Position numbers and translations under genes: made by a program. Positions 30,675 through 39,782 of a stretch of DNA of 64,000 bases are shown in pieces. The number at the start of each line of letters is the position of its first letter. Position 1 is the stretch's first letter. The notes beneath the pieces were generated by a model. It did no database searches, was not told the DNA's origin, and was given only the letters and a program-made list of their open reading frames with translations. This DNA is from CALJDF01 sp038121105 (lineage in GTDB: Bacteria > Pseudomonadota > Alphaproteobacteria > SHVP01), in the NCBI GenBank assembly GCA_038121105.1, contig JAYONB010000002.1:1-64000 (forward strand), written 5' to 3'.

Positions 30675-33076
30675 AGTTCACGCTCGGGTGGCTTCGAGAG
30701 CATCTGGAAACAACGGCCTCCCTCAAGGAGGTGACCGACAAGCTCACCGCATTGGGCCTTGAGGTTGAGCACTTGGTCGATCCGGCGGCACAGCTATCGG
30801 CGTTCGTGGTCGCCGAAGTCGTCGACTGTTCGCAGCATCCCGACGCCGACAAACTCAAGGTCTGTAAAGTGAATACCGGCACCGAAACCGTTCAGGTTGT
30901 GTGCGGCGCCCCCAACGCGCGGAACGGCATGAAGGGGGTCTTCGCACCGGCCGGCACTGTCGTGCCCGGCACCGGACTGCACCTCAAAAAGGCAAAGATT
31001 CGCGGCGTCGAAAGCAGTGGCATGCTGTGTTCGGAACGCGAACTCGGCCTGTCCGACGAGCACGAAGGCATCATCGATCTCGACGCCGACGCCCCGGTCG
31101 GCAAGCCGTTTGCGGCGTACGCCGGTCTCGATGATCCGGTAATCGAAATCAAAATCACGCCGAACCGCCAAGATTGTCTGGGCGTTGACGGCATTGCCCG
31201 CGATCTCGCCGCCCGTGGATTAGGGAAGGTCGTTTCGCGTCGGCCGGAGTCGATCTCTGGTTCGTTCGAAAGCCCGATTGGGGTGACGCTGCGCCTTGAC
31301 AACACCGGAGAGGCTTGTCCCCTTTTTGTCGGCCGCTACGTACGGGGGGTGAAAAACGGGCCAAGTCCACGGTGGCTTCAAGACCGGTTGAGGGCCATCG
31401 GGCTACGACCGATTTCGGCCCTCGTCGATATCACGAATTTCATCACCTTCGACCGCGGCCGACCACTTCATGTGTTCGATGCTGAAACCGTCGCTGGTGC
31501 ACTCCACGTGAGACTGTCGCGCGCCGGCGAGACGCTTCTTGCCTTGGACGGACGCGAATATGAACTCGACGATGATGTTACGGTGATTGCCGACGACGAC
31601 GGCGTACTGGCGATGGGCGGGATTATTGGCGGGGAGTCAACGGGGTGCACCGAAGAGACCCAGAATGTTTTCATCGAAGCGGCGCTGTTCGATCCCATTC
31701 GTACCGCGATGAGCGGCCGTAAGCACAATTTGATTAGCGATGCGCGCTATCGGTTCGAACGTGGGGTTGACCCCGAGGCTGTATTCTCGGGCATGGACCT
31801 CGCTACGCAATTGGTGCTTGAGCTTTGCGGCGGCGAAGCGAGCGAGCTCGTCGTTGCCGGCGACGTGCCTGAGTGGCAACGGCAAGTCGAGTTCCGCCCA
31901 GCCCGTATTCATCAACTCGTCGGGCTCGATGTCTCAGAAGATGAATGTCTCAAGGCGCTCACCGCGCTTGGCTTTGGCGCGACACCGCACGCCGGCGGCG
32001 TGACCGTCGATGTTCCGTCTTGGCGGCAGGACATCGACGGCGAAGCCGATTTGGTCGAAGAAGTCGCCCGCATCATTGGGTACGACAAGATACCCACGGT
32101 GCCGCTTGAGAAGGAGCGTGCGGTCACCCGACCGGCACTAACGGCGGTGCAGCGCCACCGCGTTACGGCGCGTCGCACCCTTGCGGGTCGTGGGCTGCAG
32201 GAATGTGTGACGTGGTCGTTCATGCCGCAGCGTTTCGCGGCACCCTTTGGGGGCGGGGACCCCGCCCTTGGTCTACTCAATCCCATCAGCGCAGACCTGG
32301 ATACGATGCGCCCGAGCATTTTACCCAACCTCATTACCGCGGCGGCGCGGAACGTCGATCGGGGCTTTTCCGACCTTGGTCTGTTCGAGGTTGGCCCGCA
32401 GTTCCAAGACGATACGCCCCAAGGTCAGTCGATGGTCGCCGCTGGCGTCCGCCTTGGCGACGCGGTTTCGCGCAATTGGAGTACGTCGGCGCGGGCCGTC
32501 GATCCGTTCGATGTAAAGGCCGACGTGCTGGCCGTCCTAAGTGAAATCGGCGTGCCGGTCGAAAAATTGCGCGTCTTCCCCGATGCCGCCCCTTGGTACC
32601 ATCCCGGTCGGTCGGGCACCCTGCGGCTCGGCCCCAAGACAATCCTGGCGGCGTTTGGCGAACTGCATCCGCGTGTCCTGGCCTTGCTGGACTGCGAAGG
32701 GCCTTGTGTGGGTTTCGAGATTCACCTCGACGCCGTGCCGCAGCCCAAGCGTGAGAAGTCGACCAATCGCGGTGCGCTCGATGCCCATGCCTTGCAGCCG
32801 GTGGATCGGGACTTTGCCTTCGTTGTGGCCGAAACGGTGCCCGCGGCCGATGTCGTCGGGGCCGCTATCGCCGCGGACAAAAAATTGGTGACCGATGCGT
32901 CGGTCTTCGACGTCTTTGCCGGAAAAACGGTTGGTGAGGGGATGAAATCGATTGCGGTGCGGGTCACTTTGCAGCCCACCGATCAGACGTTGACCGAAGC
33001 AGAGATCGATGCGGTGGCGGCGAAAATTGTCGACGCCGTTACCAAGGCGACCGGGGCTACGCTTCGGAGCGCATGA
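30671..33076 (+). CDS. pheT: phenylalanyl-tRNA synthetase beta subunit
   Basis: An 801-residue subunit of normal length. The N-terminal tRNA-binding (OB) domain contains DADKLKVCKVNTG and NARNGMKGVFAPAGTVVPG. B3/B4 editing follows, with CSERELGLSDEHEGI just upstream of it, then B5 (LEVDVPSWRQDIDGEADLVEEVARIIGYDKIP-like region, here with TVDVPSWRQD), and a C-terminal ferredoxin-like anticodon domain (VDRDFAFVV). It proofreads Tyr-tRNA-Phe. It is coupled to pheS by a 4-base overlap. Confidence 0.96.
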   Translation: MKFTLGWLREHLETTASLKEVTDKLTALGLEVEHLVDPAAQLSAFVVAEVVDCSQHPDADKLKVCKVNTGTETVQVVCGAPNARNGMKGVFAPAGTVVPGTGLHLKKAKIRGVESSGMLCSERELGLSDEHEGIIDLDADAPVGKPFAAYAGLDDPVIEIKITPNRQDCLGVDGIARDLAARGLGKVVSRRPESISGSFESPIGVTLRLDNTGEACPLFVGRYVRGVKNGPSPRWLQDRLRAIGLRPISALVDITNFITFDRGRPLHVFDAETVAGALHVRLSRAGETLLALDGREYELDDDVTVIADDDGVLAMGGIIGGESTGCTEETQNVFIEAALFDPIRTAMSGRKHNLISDARYRFERGVDPEAVFSGMDLATQLVLELCGGEASELVVAGDVPEWQRQVEFRPARIHQLVGLDVSEDECLKALTALGFGATPHAGGVTVDVPSWRQDIDGEADLVEEVARIIGYDKIPTVPLEKERAVTRPALTAVQRHRVTARRTLAGRGLQECVTWSFMPQRFAAPFGGGDPALGLLNPISADLDTMRPSILPNLITAAARNVDRGFSDLGLFEVGPQFQDDTPQGQSMVAAGVRLGDAVSRNWSTSARAVDPFDVKADVLAVLSEIGVPVEKLRVFPDAAPWYHPGRSGTLRLGPKTILAAFGELHPRVLALLDCEGPCVGFEIHLDAVPQPKREKSTNRGALDAHALQPVDRDFAFVVAETVPAADVVGAAIAADKKLVTDASVFDVFAGKTVGEGMKSIAVRVTLQPTDQTLTEAEIDAVAAKIVDAVTKATGATLRSA

Positions 33077-33101
33077 TCGTAACGCCGAGCGACACTCTTC
33101 G

Positions 33102-34904
33102 ATGACAGACCTCGCGCATATCCGCAACTTCGCGATCATCGCGCATATCGATCACGGTAAGTCTACCCTGGCCGACCGTTTGATCGAACGTTGCGGTGGC
33201 GTCGATGCGCGGGAGATGAAGGCGCAAATTCTCGACTCGATGGATATCGAGCGCGAGCGCGGCATCACGATCAAGGCGCAAACCGTCCGCCTGAAATACA
33301 CCGCGGGCGACGGGGAAACCTACGAGCTCAACCTAATGGACACGCCGGGGCATGTTGACTTCGCCTACGAGGTAAGTCGCAGCCTGTCCGCCTGCGAAGG
33401 ATCGGTTTTGCTGGTCGATGCCAGTCAAGGCGTCGAGGCTCAGACGTTGGCGAACGTATATCAAGCGATCGACGTGGATCACGAGATCATCGTCGCGCTG
33501 AATAAGATAGATCTGCCAGCCGCCGACCCCGATCGGGTCAAGCAGCAGATCGAAGATGTGATCGGCCTCGATGCCAGCGACGCCATCGCGGTATCGGCCA
33601 AAACAGGGGAGGGCATCGACGAAGTTCTCGAGGCGTTGGTCACCCGTCTCAAACCGCCGCAGGGCAAAGAAGCGGATTCGCTGAAGGCGCTCTTGGTCGA
33701 TTCCTGGTACGACGCTTATCTCGGCGTTGTCATTTTGGTGCGGGTTTACGACGGCCACCTCAAAAAGGGCATGCGCGTGCGCATGATGGCCACCGGGTCC
33801 GAGAATACTGTGGAGCGTGTCGGTTTCTTTGGGCCGAAAGCGGTCATGGTCGACGGACTGGGCCCCGGCGAAATAGGTTTCATCACGGCCGGGATCAAAG
33901 AGGTGGCCGAGACCAACGTCGGCGACACGCTGACCGAAACGCGCCGGCCTGCAGCAACGCCGCTGGCCGGGTTCAAGCCAAGCGTACCAGTGGTCTTTTG
34001 TGGCTTGTTCCCGGTTTCGGCCAACGATTTTCCCGAATTGCGTGAAAGCCTGGCGCGGCTTCGTCTCAACGACTCGTCGTTTCAGTTCGAGCAAGAATCA
34101 TCGCCCGCTTTGGGCTTTGGCTTTCGTTGCGGTTTCTTGGGCCTGCTCCACCTTGAGATCATCCAAGAACGGCTGGAGCGTGAATTCGATCTAGACCTCA
34201 TCACCACCGCGCCCAGCGTCGTCTACAAAGCGCATTTGACCGATGGCGAGACGTTGGAAATCCACAACCCGGTTGATTGGCCGGACCCGACACGGATCGA
34301 CCGGGTCGAAGAGCCTTGGATCAAAGCAACGATCATGGTGCCGGATGAATTTCTCGGTGCGGTGCTCAAGCTTTGCGAAGAGCGGCGCGGCGTGCAGGAA
34401 AACCTTACCTATGTCGGATCGCGCGCGGTGGCCAGCTACCGGTTGCCGCTCAACGAGGTCGTCTTCGACTTTTACGATCGCCTCAAGTCGGTGACGCGTG
34501 GCTACGCCAGTTTCGACTACCAACTCGACGGCTACGAAGAGGGCGATTTGGTTAAGATGTCGATTCTCGTCAACGGCGAACCCGTCGACGCTCTCGCGAT
34601 GATCGTCAACCGAAAGAACTCGGAATCGCGCGGTCGCTCCATCTGCGAGCGCCTTAAGGAACTCATCCCGCGCCACATGTTCAAGATTCCGATCCAGGCC
34701 GCACTAGGCGGCAAGGTCGTGGCGCGTGAAACCATCAGTGCGCTACGTAAAGATGTTCTTGCAAAGTGCTATGGCGGCGACGTCTCTCGCAAAAGAAAGC
34801 TGCTCGACAAGCAGAAAAAGGGCAAGAAGCGGATGCGCACGATCGGCAAGGTCGACATCCCGCAAGAGGCCTTCATCGCGGCCCTCAAATTGGGCGAGAC
34901 CTAA
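33102..34904 (+). CDS. lepA: elongation factor 4 (LepA)
   Basis: A 600-residue translational GTPase that binds stalled or mis-translocated ribosomes. G motifs are AHIDHGKSTLADRL (G1), RGITI (G2), DTPGHVDF (G3), NKIDLP (G4) and SAKTG (G5). The LepA-specific C-terminal domain contains RKRKLLDKQKKGKKRM and ends IPQEAFIAAL. The ATG at 33102 (MTDLAHIRNF) begins the conserved N-terminus; upstream in-frame codons lie within pheT. It is likely read with pheST (25-base gap). Confidence 0.97.
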   Translation: MTDLAHIRNFAIIAHIDHGKSTLADRLIERCGGVDAREMKAQILDSMDIERERGITIKAQTVRLKYTAGDGETYELNLMDTPGHVDFAYEVSRSLSACEGSVLLVDASQGVEAQTLANVYQAIDVDHEIIVALNKIDLPAADPDRVKQQIEDVIGLDASDAIAVSAKTGEGIDEVLEALVTRLKPPQGKEADSLKALLVDSWYDAYLGVVILVRVYDGHLKKGMRVRMMATGSENTVERVGFFGPKAVMVDGLGPGEIGFITAGIKEVAETNVGDTLTETRRPAATPLAGFKPSVPVVFCGLFPVSANDFPELRESLARLRLNDSSFQFEQESSPALGFGFRCGFLGLLHLEIIQERLEREFDLDLITTAPSVVYKAHLTDGETLEIHNPVDWPDPTRIDRVEEPWIKATIMVPDEFLGAVLKLCEERRGVQENLTYVGSRAVASYRLPLNEVVFDFYDRLKSVTRGYASFDYQLDGYEEGDLVKMSILVNGEPVDALAMIVNRKNSESRGRSICERLKELIPRHMFKIPIQAALGGKVVARETISALRKDVLAKCYGGDVSRKRKLLDKQKKGKKRMRTIGKVDIPQEAFIAALKLGET

Positions 34905-34910
34905 GGCCGT

Positions 34911-35219
34911 TCAGATAAGCCAGCGATCCTTGCGCCGCCGGCGAAACAACCGGCGCAGGATCAGGCCCAGAACGCCGAATACCAGCCAACCAGGCCACAA
35001 CATCACGGTCAGCAGGATCGGATCCCATAGCCATGGTGCGATGTGGCGCTGGGTGCCGGCTTGTAATAGCCCAAGGCTTTCTTTGTGCAGGCGAAACCAT
35101 TGTTCGCCGAGCGCGCCCCATTGGATGGTGCCCGTGTTGATCGAATCGACCACTGCCCATCCGAGCGAGAACACCGCTACGCCCAGACATAGCCACGCGA
35201 CGAACCGACCGACTACCAT
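34911..35219 (-). CDS. small two-helix membrane protein of unknown function
   Basis: A 102-residue protein with two hydrophobic helices (FVAWLCLGVAVFSLGWAVVD and LLTVMLWPGWLVFGVLGLIL), separated by about 35 polar residues, and a very basic end (LRRLFRRRRKDRW). I do not recognise a named family with confidence. The ATG at 35219 is chosen because GAGGGGG lies just upstream; a longer frame begins at 35255. It is convergent with lepA (6-base gap). Confidence 0.7.
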   Translation of the reverse strand: MVVGRFVAWLCLGVAVFSLGWAVVDSINTGTIQWGALGEQWFRLHKESLGLLQAGTQRHIAPWLWDPILLTVMLWPGWLVFGVLGLILRRLFRRRRKDRWLI

Positions 35220-35335
35220 GCGTCCCCCTCGCGGTAGAGTGGTTCCATCGCTCAATAATGGAGCCTAGGTCCTGCCGACACCACCAAAATTCTGTCAGAG
35301 CCTTGATTTTCAACGCATTTTTTGCGCCGAGAGCG

Positions 35336-35365
35336 TTGGAAACCGGTGCCGCGTATCGCTAGTAT
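35336..35365 (+). promoter_or_regulatory. candidate tRNA-Ser promoter
   Basis: TTGGAA (35336-35341), an 18-base spacer and TAGTAT (35360-35365) would start RNA about 15 bases before the mature tRNA-Ser. Each hexamer matches the sigma-70 consensus at four of six positions. Confidence 0.5.
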
Positions 35366-35386
35366 TCCGCCGCCGACAGGATCTCC

Positions 35387-35477
35387 GGAGGGATGGCCGA
35401 GTGGCTTAAGGCGCACGCTTGGAAAGCGTGTTTACGGTTTACCCGTAACGTGGGTTCGAATCCCACTCCCTCCGCCA
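35387..35477 (+). tRNA. tRNA-Ser(GGA)
   Basis: A 91-nt class II tRNA with encoded CCA (35475-35477) and discriminator G. The acceptor GGAGGGA pairs with TCCCTCC. The anticodon stem CACGC/GCGTG encloses loop TTGGAAA, anticodon GGA. A long variable arm (TTTACGGTTTACCCGTAA) and T arm GGGTTCGAATCCC are present. Confidence 0.97.
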
Positions 35478-35495
35478 AGCCTCTTTGCCATCACG

Positions 35496-35528
35496 AGCCG
35501 GCCTCGCCTAGATCGAGGATTCCCGGCT
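35496..35528 (+). terminator. hairpin downstream of tRNA-Ser
   Basis: A two-tier stem: AGCCGG with CCGGCT outside, and CCTCG with CGAGG inside around a 7-base loop, with a 4-base bulge. It starts 18 bases after the tRNA. No T run follows, so it may mark a processing or Rho-assisted end. Nothing else recognisable lies in the rest of 35478-35622. Confidence 0.4.
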
Positions 35529-35622
35529 TAGCCGTCCAGGTAGATGCCGCGCCGCCGGCCTTTGACCAGGCTGCGCCTTCAACGCGGCAATCTCGTTCTG
35601 GCTATTCACCGCTGCCTCCCCG

Positions 35623-36051
35623 CTAAGGATCCCGCCGAAGCACGATAATGCTTCGACGGTCATGAATCCGCCAGCCTTGATCGGTAAGCCTAAAGGTGTC
35701 GTGGTAGTCGGCCACCATCTAAGGTGGCTCAAGGGTTTGTCCTGGTTCGCTGGCGCCGAATACGCGATACAGCGTCATGACCGATGTTGCGCTGGCTTGG
35801 TGAGGTCCGCCCACCTCAACGATCACGTTGGAGGTGACGTGGCGCACGATCGCATCGGGCCGTCGCTGTTCCAGGGCGTCGAAAATTTTCGCCCTGCCGC
35901 GCACCGGTCCCTCGCCACGGTCTAGTGCGCCGTCTTCCGTAAACAAATCCGCCATTTCCGTATGTCGGTGGTGGTCGGCATAGAACGCGTAGAGTTGGAT
36001 CAACCTCTCACACGCCCGCTCGATCACCATTCGATCGAGATCGTCCATCAT
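35623..36051 (-). pseudogene. SnoaL-like (NTF2-fold) protein, broken by an in-frame amber stop
   Basis: Reading from the ATG at 36051 gives 110 residues of a SnoaL_4-type domain (ERLIQLYAFYADHHRHTEMADLFTEDG, VRHVTSNVIVEV, VMTLYRVFG) and then TAG at 35719-35721. The same frame continues without interruption for 31 codons, reading MVADYHDTFRLTDQGWRIHD then RRSIIVLRR, the normal C-terminal strands of this fold. It stops at 35623. The combined 142 codons equal the usual family length. The start overlaps the end of the upstream methyltransferase pseudogene (ATGA). A truncated but folded product is unlikely because core strands would be missing. Confidence 0.85.
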
Positions 36052-36675
36052 GGTCGGTCCGTACTACGAACGAAGCGGTAGAACATAAACGCTTGGTGTG
36101 CGCCCGAGGGTGTCGTGTGATCTTCGGATATTGATTCTTCCAGCGTGAGAAAGACCTCCGAAAATCTCTGCGATGTCGCTCTCGCCGTATCGTGCGACCG
36201 GCAGGCCGCTACACGTCTCGGGGCCGTTAGGTCCAAAGGTGGCGATGATCACGTGACCGTCCGTCGACAATCCGGCTGCAAGAGCATTGCGGTAGGCGCG
36301 CCGGTCGGCTTCATCGGTGAGGAAGTGGAAGACGGCGCGATCGTGCCATAACACATAGCGCTGGCGAGGTGTCTACGAGGTGACGTCGGCGACGATCCAA
36401 TCGACCGAGTCCTGGAATCGGCCGAGGCGTCGGCGGGCCAGCGCGATTGCGCCTTTCGAGATATCGAGGACGGTGGTGTCGGTATAGCCGTGATCGATAA
36501 GGGCATCGATCAGCCGCGATGCCCCACCCCCGATGTCAATCACCGGCGCGGTTTTGTCGAGGCCGATCCGCGCGATCAATTCCAGCGACCGTCGGGGATT
36601 GTCCTGGAACCAGCTGACATCGTCCTCTGCCTTCGATGCGTAGACCTTGTCCCAGTGGTCTTGGCGTTCGCCCAT
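36048..36675 (-). pseudogene. class I SAM methyltransferase, broken by an amber stop and a frameshift
   Basis: From ATG 36675 the frame reads MGERQDHWDKVYASKAEDDVSWFQ, then the SAM site VIDIGGGASRLIDAL, up to VDWIVADVTS and TAG (36373-36375). The same frame resumes with TPRQRYVLWHDRAVFHFLT through FGPNGPETCSGLPVARYGES. Near 36140-36170 one base must be skipped to reach the normal ending EVFLTLEESISEDHTTPSGA then HQAFMFYRFVRS. That final frame stops at TGA 36048-36050, overlapping the next gene's ATG. The family usually has Trp after VTS/VTR, so TGG to TAG is likely. Confidence 0.88.
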
Positions 36676-36813
36676 AACGCTAATATAGAGTGTTGGCCAT
36701 GCGTCAGGAACGCGCAAACGCCGGTGGCCCGAGGCAAATCGCCAACCGGATTTGGCTTCGCTGGCCTGAGCCGTTATGAGTCCTAGGGTTAATAACGGGG
36801 CGCTAACCGCACG

Positions 36814-37797
36814 ATGAGTAAAGACGATCCGGTCGACTGGGAGATTCCGGTTGAAGCCCGTCCGCGTCCAGAGGACTATGCCTTCGACCTCGAGCGTGCG
36901 CTTTCTGCGGTGGTTTTCATCCGATCGCAAGTCCCAGAGGATGCCTTCACGGCACAGGTGCTCGGGACCGAGCGCGCCGGCAACGGCATTCTGATCAGTG
37001 ACTCAGGTCTGATCGTAACGATCGGATATTTGATTACCGAGGCCGAATCGTTGTGGTTGGTCGCCAATAACGGTCAGACCGTCCAGGGCGACGTGATCGG
37101 CTACGATCATGACACCGGCCTTGGGCTGGTGCAGGCGCTGGGCCGTCTGGCGGTACGTCCGATGGAGATCGGTACCTCGGCGGACGTCCGCTTGGACGAT
37201 CCGATGGTCTTGGCCGCCGGCGGCGGTCGGCGCCATGCGCTGGCGTCGACTGTGGCGGCCAGGCGCGAGTTTGCCGGATCGTGGGAATACCTTTTGGACG
37301 ACGCGATCTTCACGACCCCCGTCCATCCGAATTGGGGCGGGACCGGTCTTATCGACGGATCCGGTCGGCTTGTCGGCGTCGGGTCGTTGTTTATCCAGGA
37401 TGCCAGCCCCAATGGTGCTGACGGCAACATGATCGTGCCCATCGATGTGCTGAAACCCATTCTCGATCCGATGCAGAAAACCGGCCACACCGGCCGGCCG
37501 CCGCGCCCGTGGCTCGGCCTTTACGCCGCCGATACCGACGATGCGATCGTCGTGGCCGGCATGGCGAGCTCGGGTCCAGCAAGTCAGGGCGGTGTTAGGA
37601 TCGGCGATGAAATACTGAAGGTCGCTGGTGCGCCGATACAAGGGCTGCCGGACCTGTTTCGGCATGTGTGGAGCCAGGGTCAAGCCGGCGTCGACGTTCC
37701 CTTGACGGTGCGGCGCGAAGAAAGTGGCCCGCTCGAAATCACGGTCCGTTCCGCCGATCGCACCGACTTTCTGCGGAAACCGCGGCTGCATGCTTAG
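36814..37797 (+). CDS. HtrA-like trypsin/PDZ protein lacking the catalytic triad
   Basis: A 327-residue protein: trypsin-like barrel (about residues 25-215) and a C-terminal PDZ domain (about 228-320; WLGLYAADTDDAIVVAGMA, GVRIGDEILKVAGAPIQGL). The positions of His, Asp and Ser in HtrA (TNxHV, DTDLA, GNSGGPL) read TIGYL, DTGLG and PNWGGTGL here, so all three catalytic residues appear replaced. There is no signal peptide, so it is probably cytoplasmic. Adaptor or scaffold work through the PDZ domain is inference. Twelve bases separate it from the MFS gene. Confidence 0.8.
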   Translation: MSKDDPVDWEIPVEARPRPEDYAFDLERALSAVVFIRSQVPEDAFTAQVLGTERAGNGILISDSGLIVTIGYLITEAESLWLVANNGQTVQGDVIGYDHDTGLGLVQALGRLAVRPMEIGTSADVRLDDPMVLAAGGGRRHALASTVAARREFAGSWEYLLDDAIFTTPVHPNWGGTGLIDGSGRLVGVGSLFIQDASPNGADGNMIVPIDVLKPILDPMQKTGHTGRPPRPWLGLYAADTDDAIVVAGMASSGPASQGGVRIGDEILKVAGAPIQGLPDLFRHVWSQGQAGVDVPLTVRREESGPLEITVRSADRTDFLRKPRLHA

Positions 37798-37809
37798 GGC
37801 GCGTTCCGA

Positions 37810-39045
37810 ATGACAGTTGCCTCCGAAACGATGGGACGCGATATCCGCGTCATTGGGTTGGTCTCGGGTGGCCATTTCTTTAGCCATTTCTACTTCCTTG
37901 TCCTGCCCCCCTTATTTCCACTGCTGAAGGTGGAGTTCGGCGTCAGTTATGCTTCGCTCGGGCTGTTTCTGACGGCGGCGAGCCTAGCGACCGGAATTTG
38001 CCAGACGCCGGTCGGTTTCTTGGTGGATCGGTTTGGTGCGCGTTGGATTCTGCTGGCTGGGCTTCTCCTCCATAGCGTTGCGATCATGGCGATCGGCTTC
38101 ACCACCTCCTATTGGGCGGTTTTGGTACTGTTCATGATCGCGGGCGTCGCCAATACCGTGTACCACCCGGCGGACTACGCCATTCTCAACGCCCGCGTCA
38201 CGCCGCACCGCTTGGGCCGCGCGTTCAGTATTCACACCTTCTCCGGCAATATCGCCTGGGCGATCGCGCCTGCGGCGATGGTAGCCCTGACCGCGCTATG
38301 GGATTGGCGGACTGCCGTGATTCTCGCCGGTCTGGCCGGGATCGTGACCGCGGCCATCTTGGCAATCCGAGGGGCCGACTTGATCGACCGTGGCGTTAGC
38401 CATTCGAGCGAGGATGCAAACCAGGCGCCGCCGTCCGACGCCCCTGCGCCCCTGAGTGGCATTCAGTTGCTGTTGTCGCCTCCCATTTTGATGGCGTTCC
38501 TTTTCTTCATGTTCATTGCGATGGGCACCGGTGCGGTGCGGGTTTTCTCCGTCGCGGCGCTCGTCGCGATCTACGACACCCCGCTGGAGGCCGCCAACGG
38601 CGTCTTGACCGGGTTCCTCGCCGGTGCGGCTGCGGGCATTCTGGTGGGTGGGCTTTTGGTAGACAAAGTCGGCCGACCCGAATTGACTGCCATCGCAGGC
38701 TTTCTGACGGGCGCGGCGTTGCTCGCCATTGCGGGGTCGATCTCGTTGCCGATCGCCGCGATGGCGGCGGTCCTCACCGGCGCCGGTTTCGTTACTGGAA
38801 TCGTGCAGCCGTCACGCGACCTGCTGGTCCGGCGGGTCACCCCACCCGGCTCGATGGGCAAGGTCTTCGCCTTTGTCTCGACCGGGTTGGCGCTCGGCGG
38901 CGTGTTGATGCCGATAGCGTTCGGTTGGCTGATGGATCACGCCGATCCGCGTTGGGTGTTCTGGCTCGCGGCGATCATCATACTCTTGACGGTGCTGACG
39001 GTTAGCGGCCTTGCCAGCGTAAGCCGGAAGCCCCGGTCGAGGTAA
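37810..39045 (+). CDS. major facilitator superfamily transporter
   Basis: A 411-residue polytopic protein with about 12 hydrophobic helices. The loop 2-3 motif reads GFLVDRFGARWILLAG (variant of GxxxDRxGRR), and the pseudo-repeat in the second half is GGLLVDKVGRPELTAIAG. HFFSHFYFLVLPPLFPLL opens the protein. The substrate is not predictable; related alphaproteobacterial proteins are annotated only as MFS. It is probably co-transcribed with the triad-less HtrA-like gene just upstream. Confidence 0.87.
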   Translation: MTVASETMGRDIRVIGLVSGGHFFSHFYFLVLPPLFPLLKVEFGVSYASLGLFLTAASLATGICQTPVGFLVDRFGARWILLAGLLLHSVAIMAIGFTTSYWAVLVLFMIAGVANTVYHPADYAILNARVTPHRLGRAFSIHTFSGNIAWAIAPAAMVALTALWDWRTAVILAGLAGIVTAAILAIRGADLIDRGVSHSSEDANQAPPSDAPAPLSGIQLLLSPPILMAFLFFMFIAMGTGAVRVFSVAALVAIYDTPLEAANGVLTGFLAGAAAGILVGGLLVDKVGRPELTAIAGFLTGAALLAIAGSISLPIAAMAAVLTGAGFVTGIVQPSRDLLVRRVTPPGSMGKVFAFVSTGLALGGVLMPIAFGWLMDHADPRWVFWLAAIIILLTVLTVSGLASVSRKPRSR

Positions 39046-39049
39046 CGCC

Positions 39050-39706
39050 TTAATCGAATTCGTAACGTGCGATGACCGGTTCTTGTTTTGCCGAGACTAT
39101 CCAGGACCGAACGGTCGGATGGCCCATGACGGCCGCCACGTAGTCGCTGACGGTCGCGTCGGTCGACACTCCATAGGTGACAAAACGAGAAACCACGGGC
39201 GCGAACATCGCATCGGCGCCCGAAAAGTCGCCAAACAGAAAGTCACCACCCGCAGGACGGCCATATCCATTGCGCGCGTCGCGCCAGAGGTCGCAGATGC
39301 GAGCCACATCGCGAGCAGCGTCCTCGCCCAGGGTAAAATTGTCGTAACGGCGGCGGCAATTCATCGGGAGGTCGCGCCGAAGCGCGCCGAACCCCGCGTG
39401 CATCTCGGCTGACATCGACCGCGCCGTCGCTCGCGCCGCTGGATCGCTAGGCCACATCCGGTTCGCCGGCCCGATCTCGGCCAAGTATTCGATGATCGCG
39501 AGGCTATCCCAGATCGTATGTGCATCGTTAATCAGGATCGGGACAAGCCCGGCCGCCGAATAGCGGGCAATATTCTCGCGCGTGTCGGGCTGGCCAAGCG
39601 GAATGACAATCTCCTCATGTGCGAGTCCGGTGTGGAGCAGCGCGACTCCCGCGCGCATAGACCATGACGAGTAGTTCTTACTCCCGACGACTAGTTGCAA
39701 CGACAT
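39050..39706 (-). CDS. glutathione S-transferase family protein
   Basis: A 218-residue two-domain GST. The N-terminal thioredoxin-like half begins LQLVVGSKNYSSWSMRAGVALL, where SxxS/WS is the catalytic Ser region of the zeta-like bacterial group, and has LVPILINDAHTIWDSLAIIEYLAE. The C-terminal helical half has DFLFGDFSGADAMFAPVVSRF. The ATG at 39706 is chosen for GGAG 5 bases upstream. It is convergent with the MFS gene (4-base gap) and divergent from the M17 peptidase gene. Confidence 0.88.
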   Translation of the reverse strand: MSLQLVVGSKNYSSWSMRAGVALLHTGLAHEEIVIPLGQPDTRENIARYSAAGLVPILINDAHTIWDSLAIIEYLAEIGPANRMWPSDPAARATARSMSAEMHAGFGALRRDLPMNCRRRYDNFTLGEDAARDVARICDLWRDARNGYGRPAGGDFLFGDFSGADAMFAPVVSRFVTYGVSTDATVSDYVAAVMGHPTVRSWIVSAKQEPVIARYEFD

Positions 39707-39782
39707 TCCGACTCCGTTCGTCCGCACTGAAACGCGCAGGATGCGTTAAACTGTGACGGTACACAATTAGCAAGGTCACAAC

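Noticed and set aside
35719..36375. Readthrough (pyrrolysine or amber suppression) as the explanation of the two TAG codons
   Set aside because: Neither family uses pyrrolysine, no suppressor tRNA is visible in the window, all other genes here end normally at TAG, and one gene has an additional frameshift.
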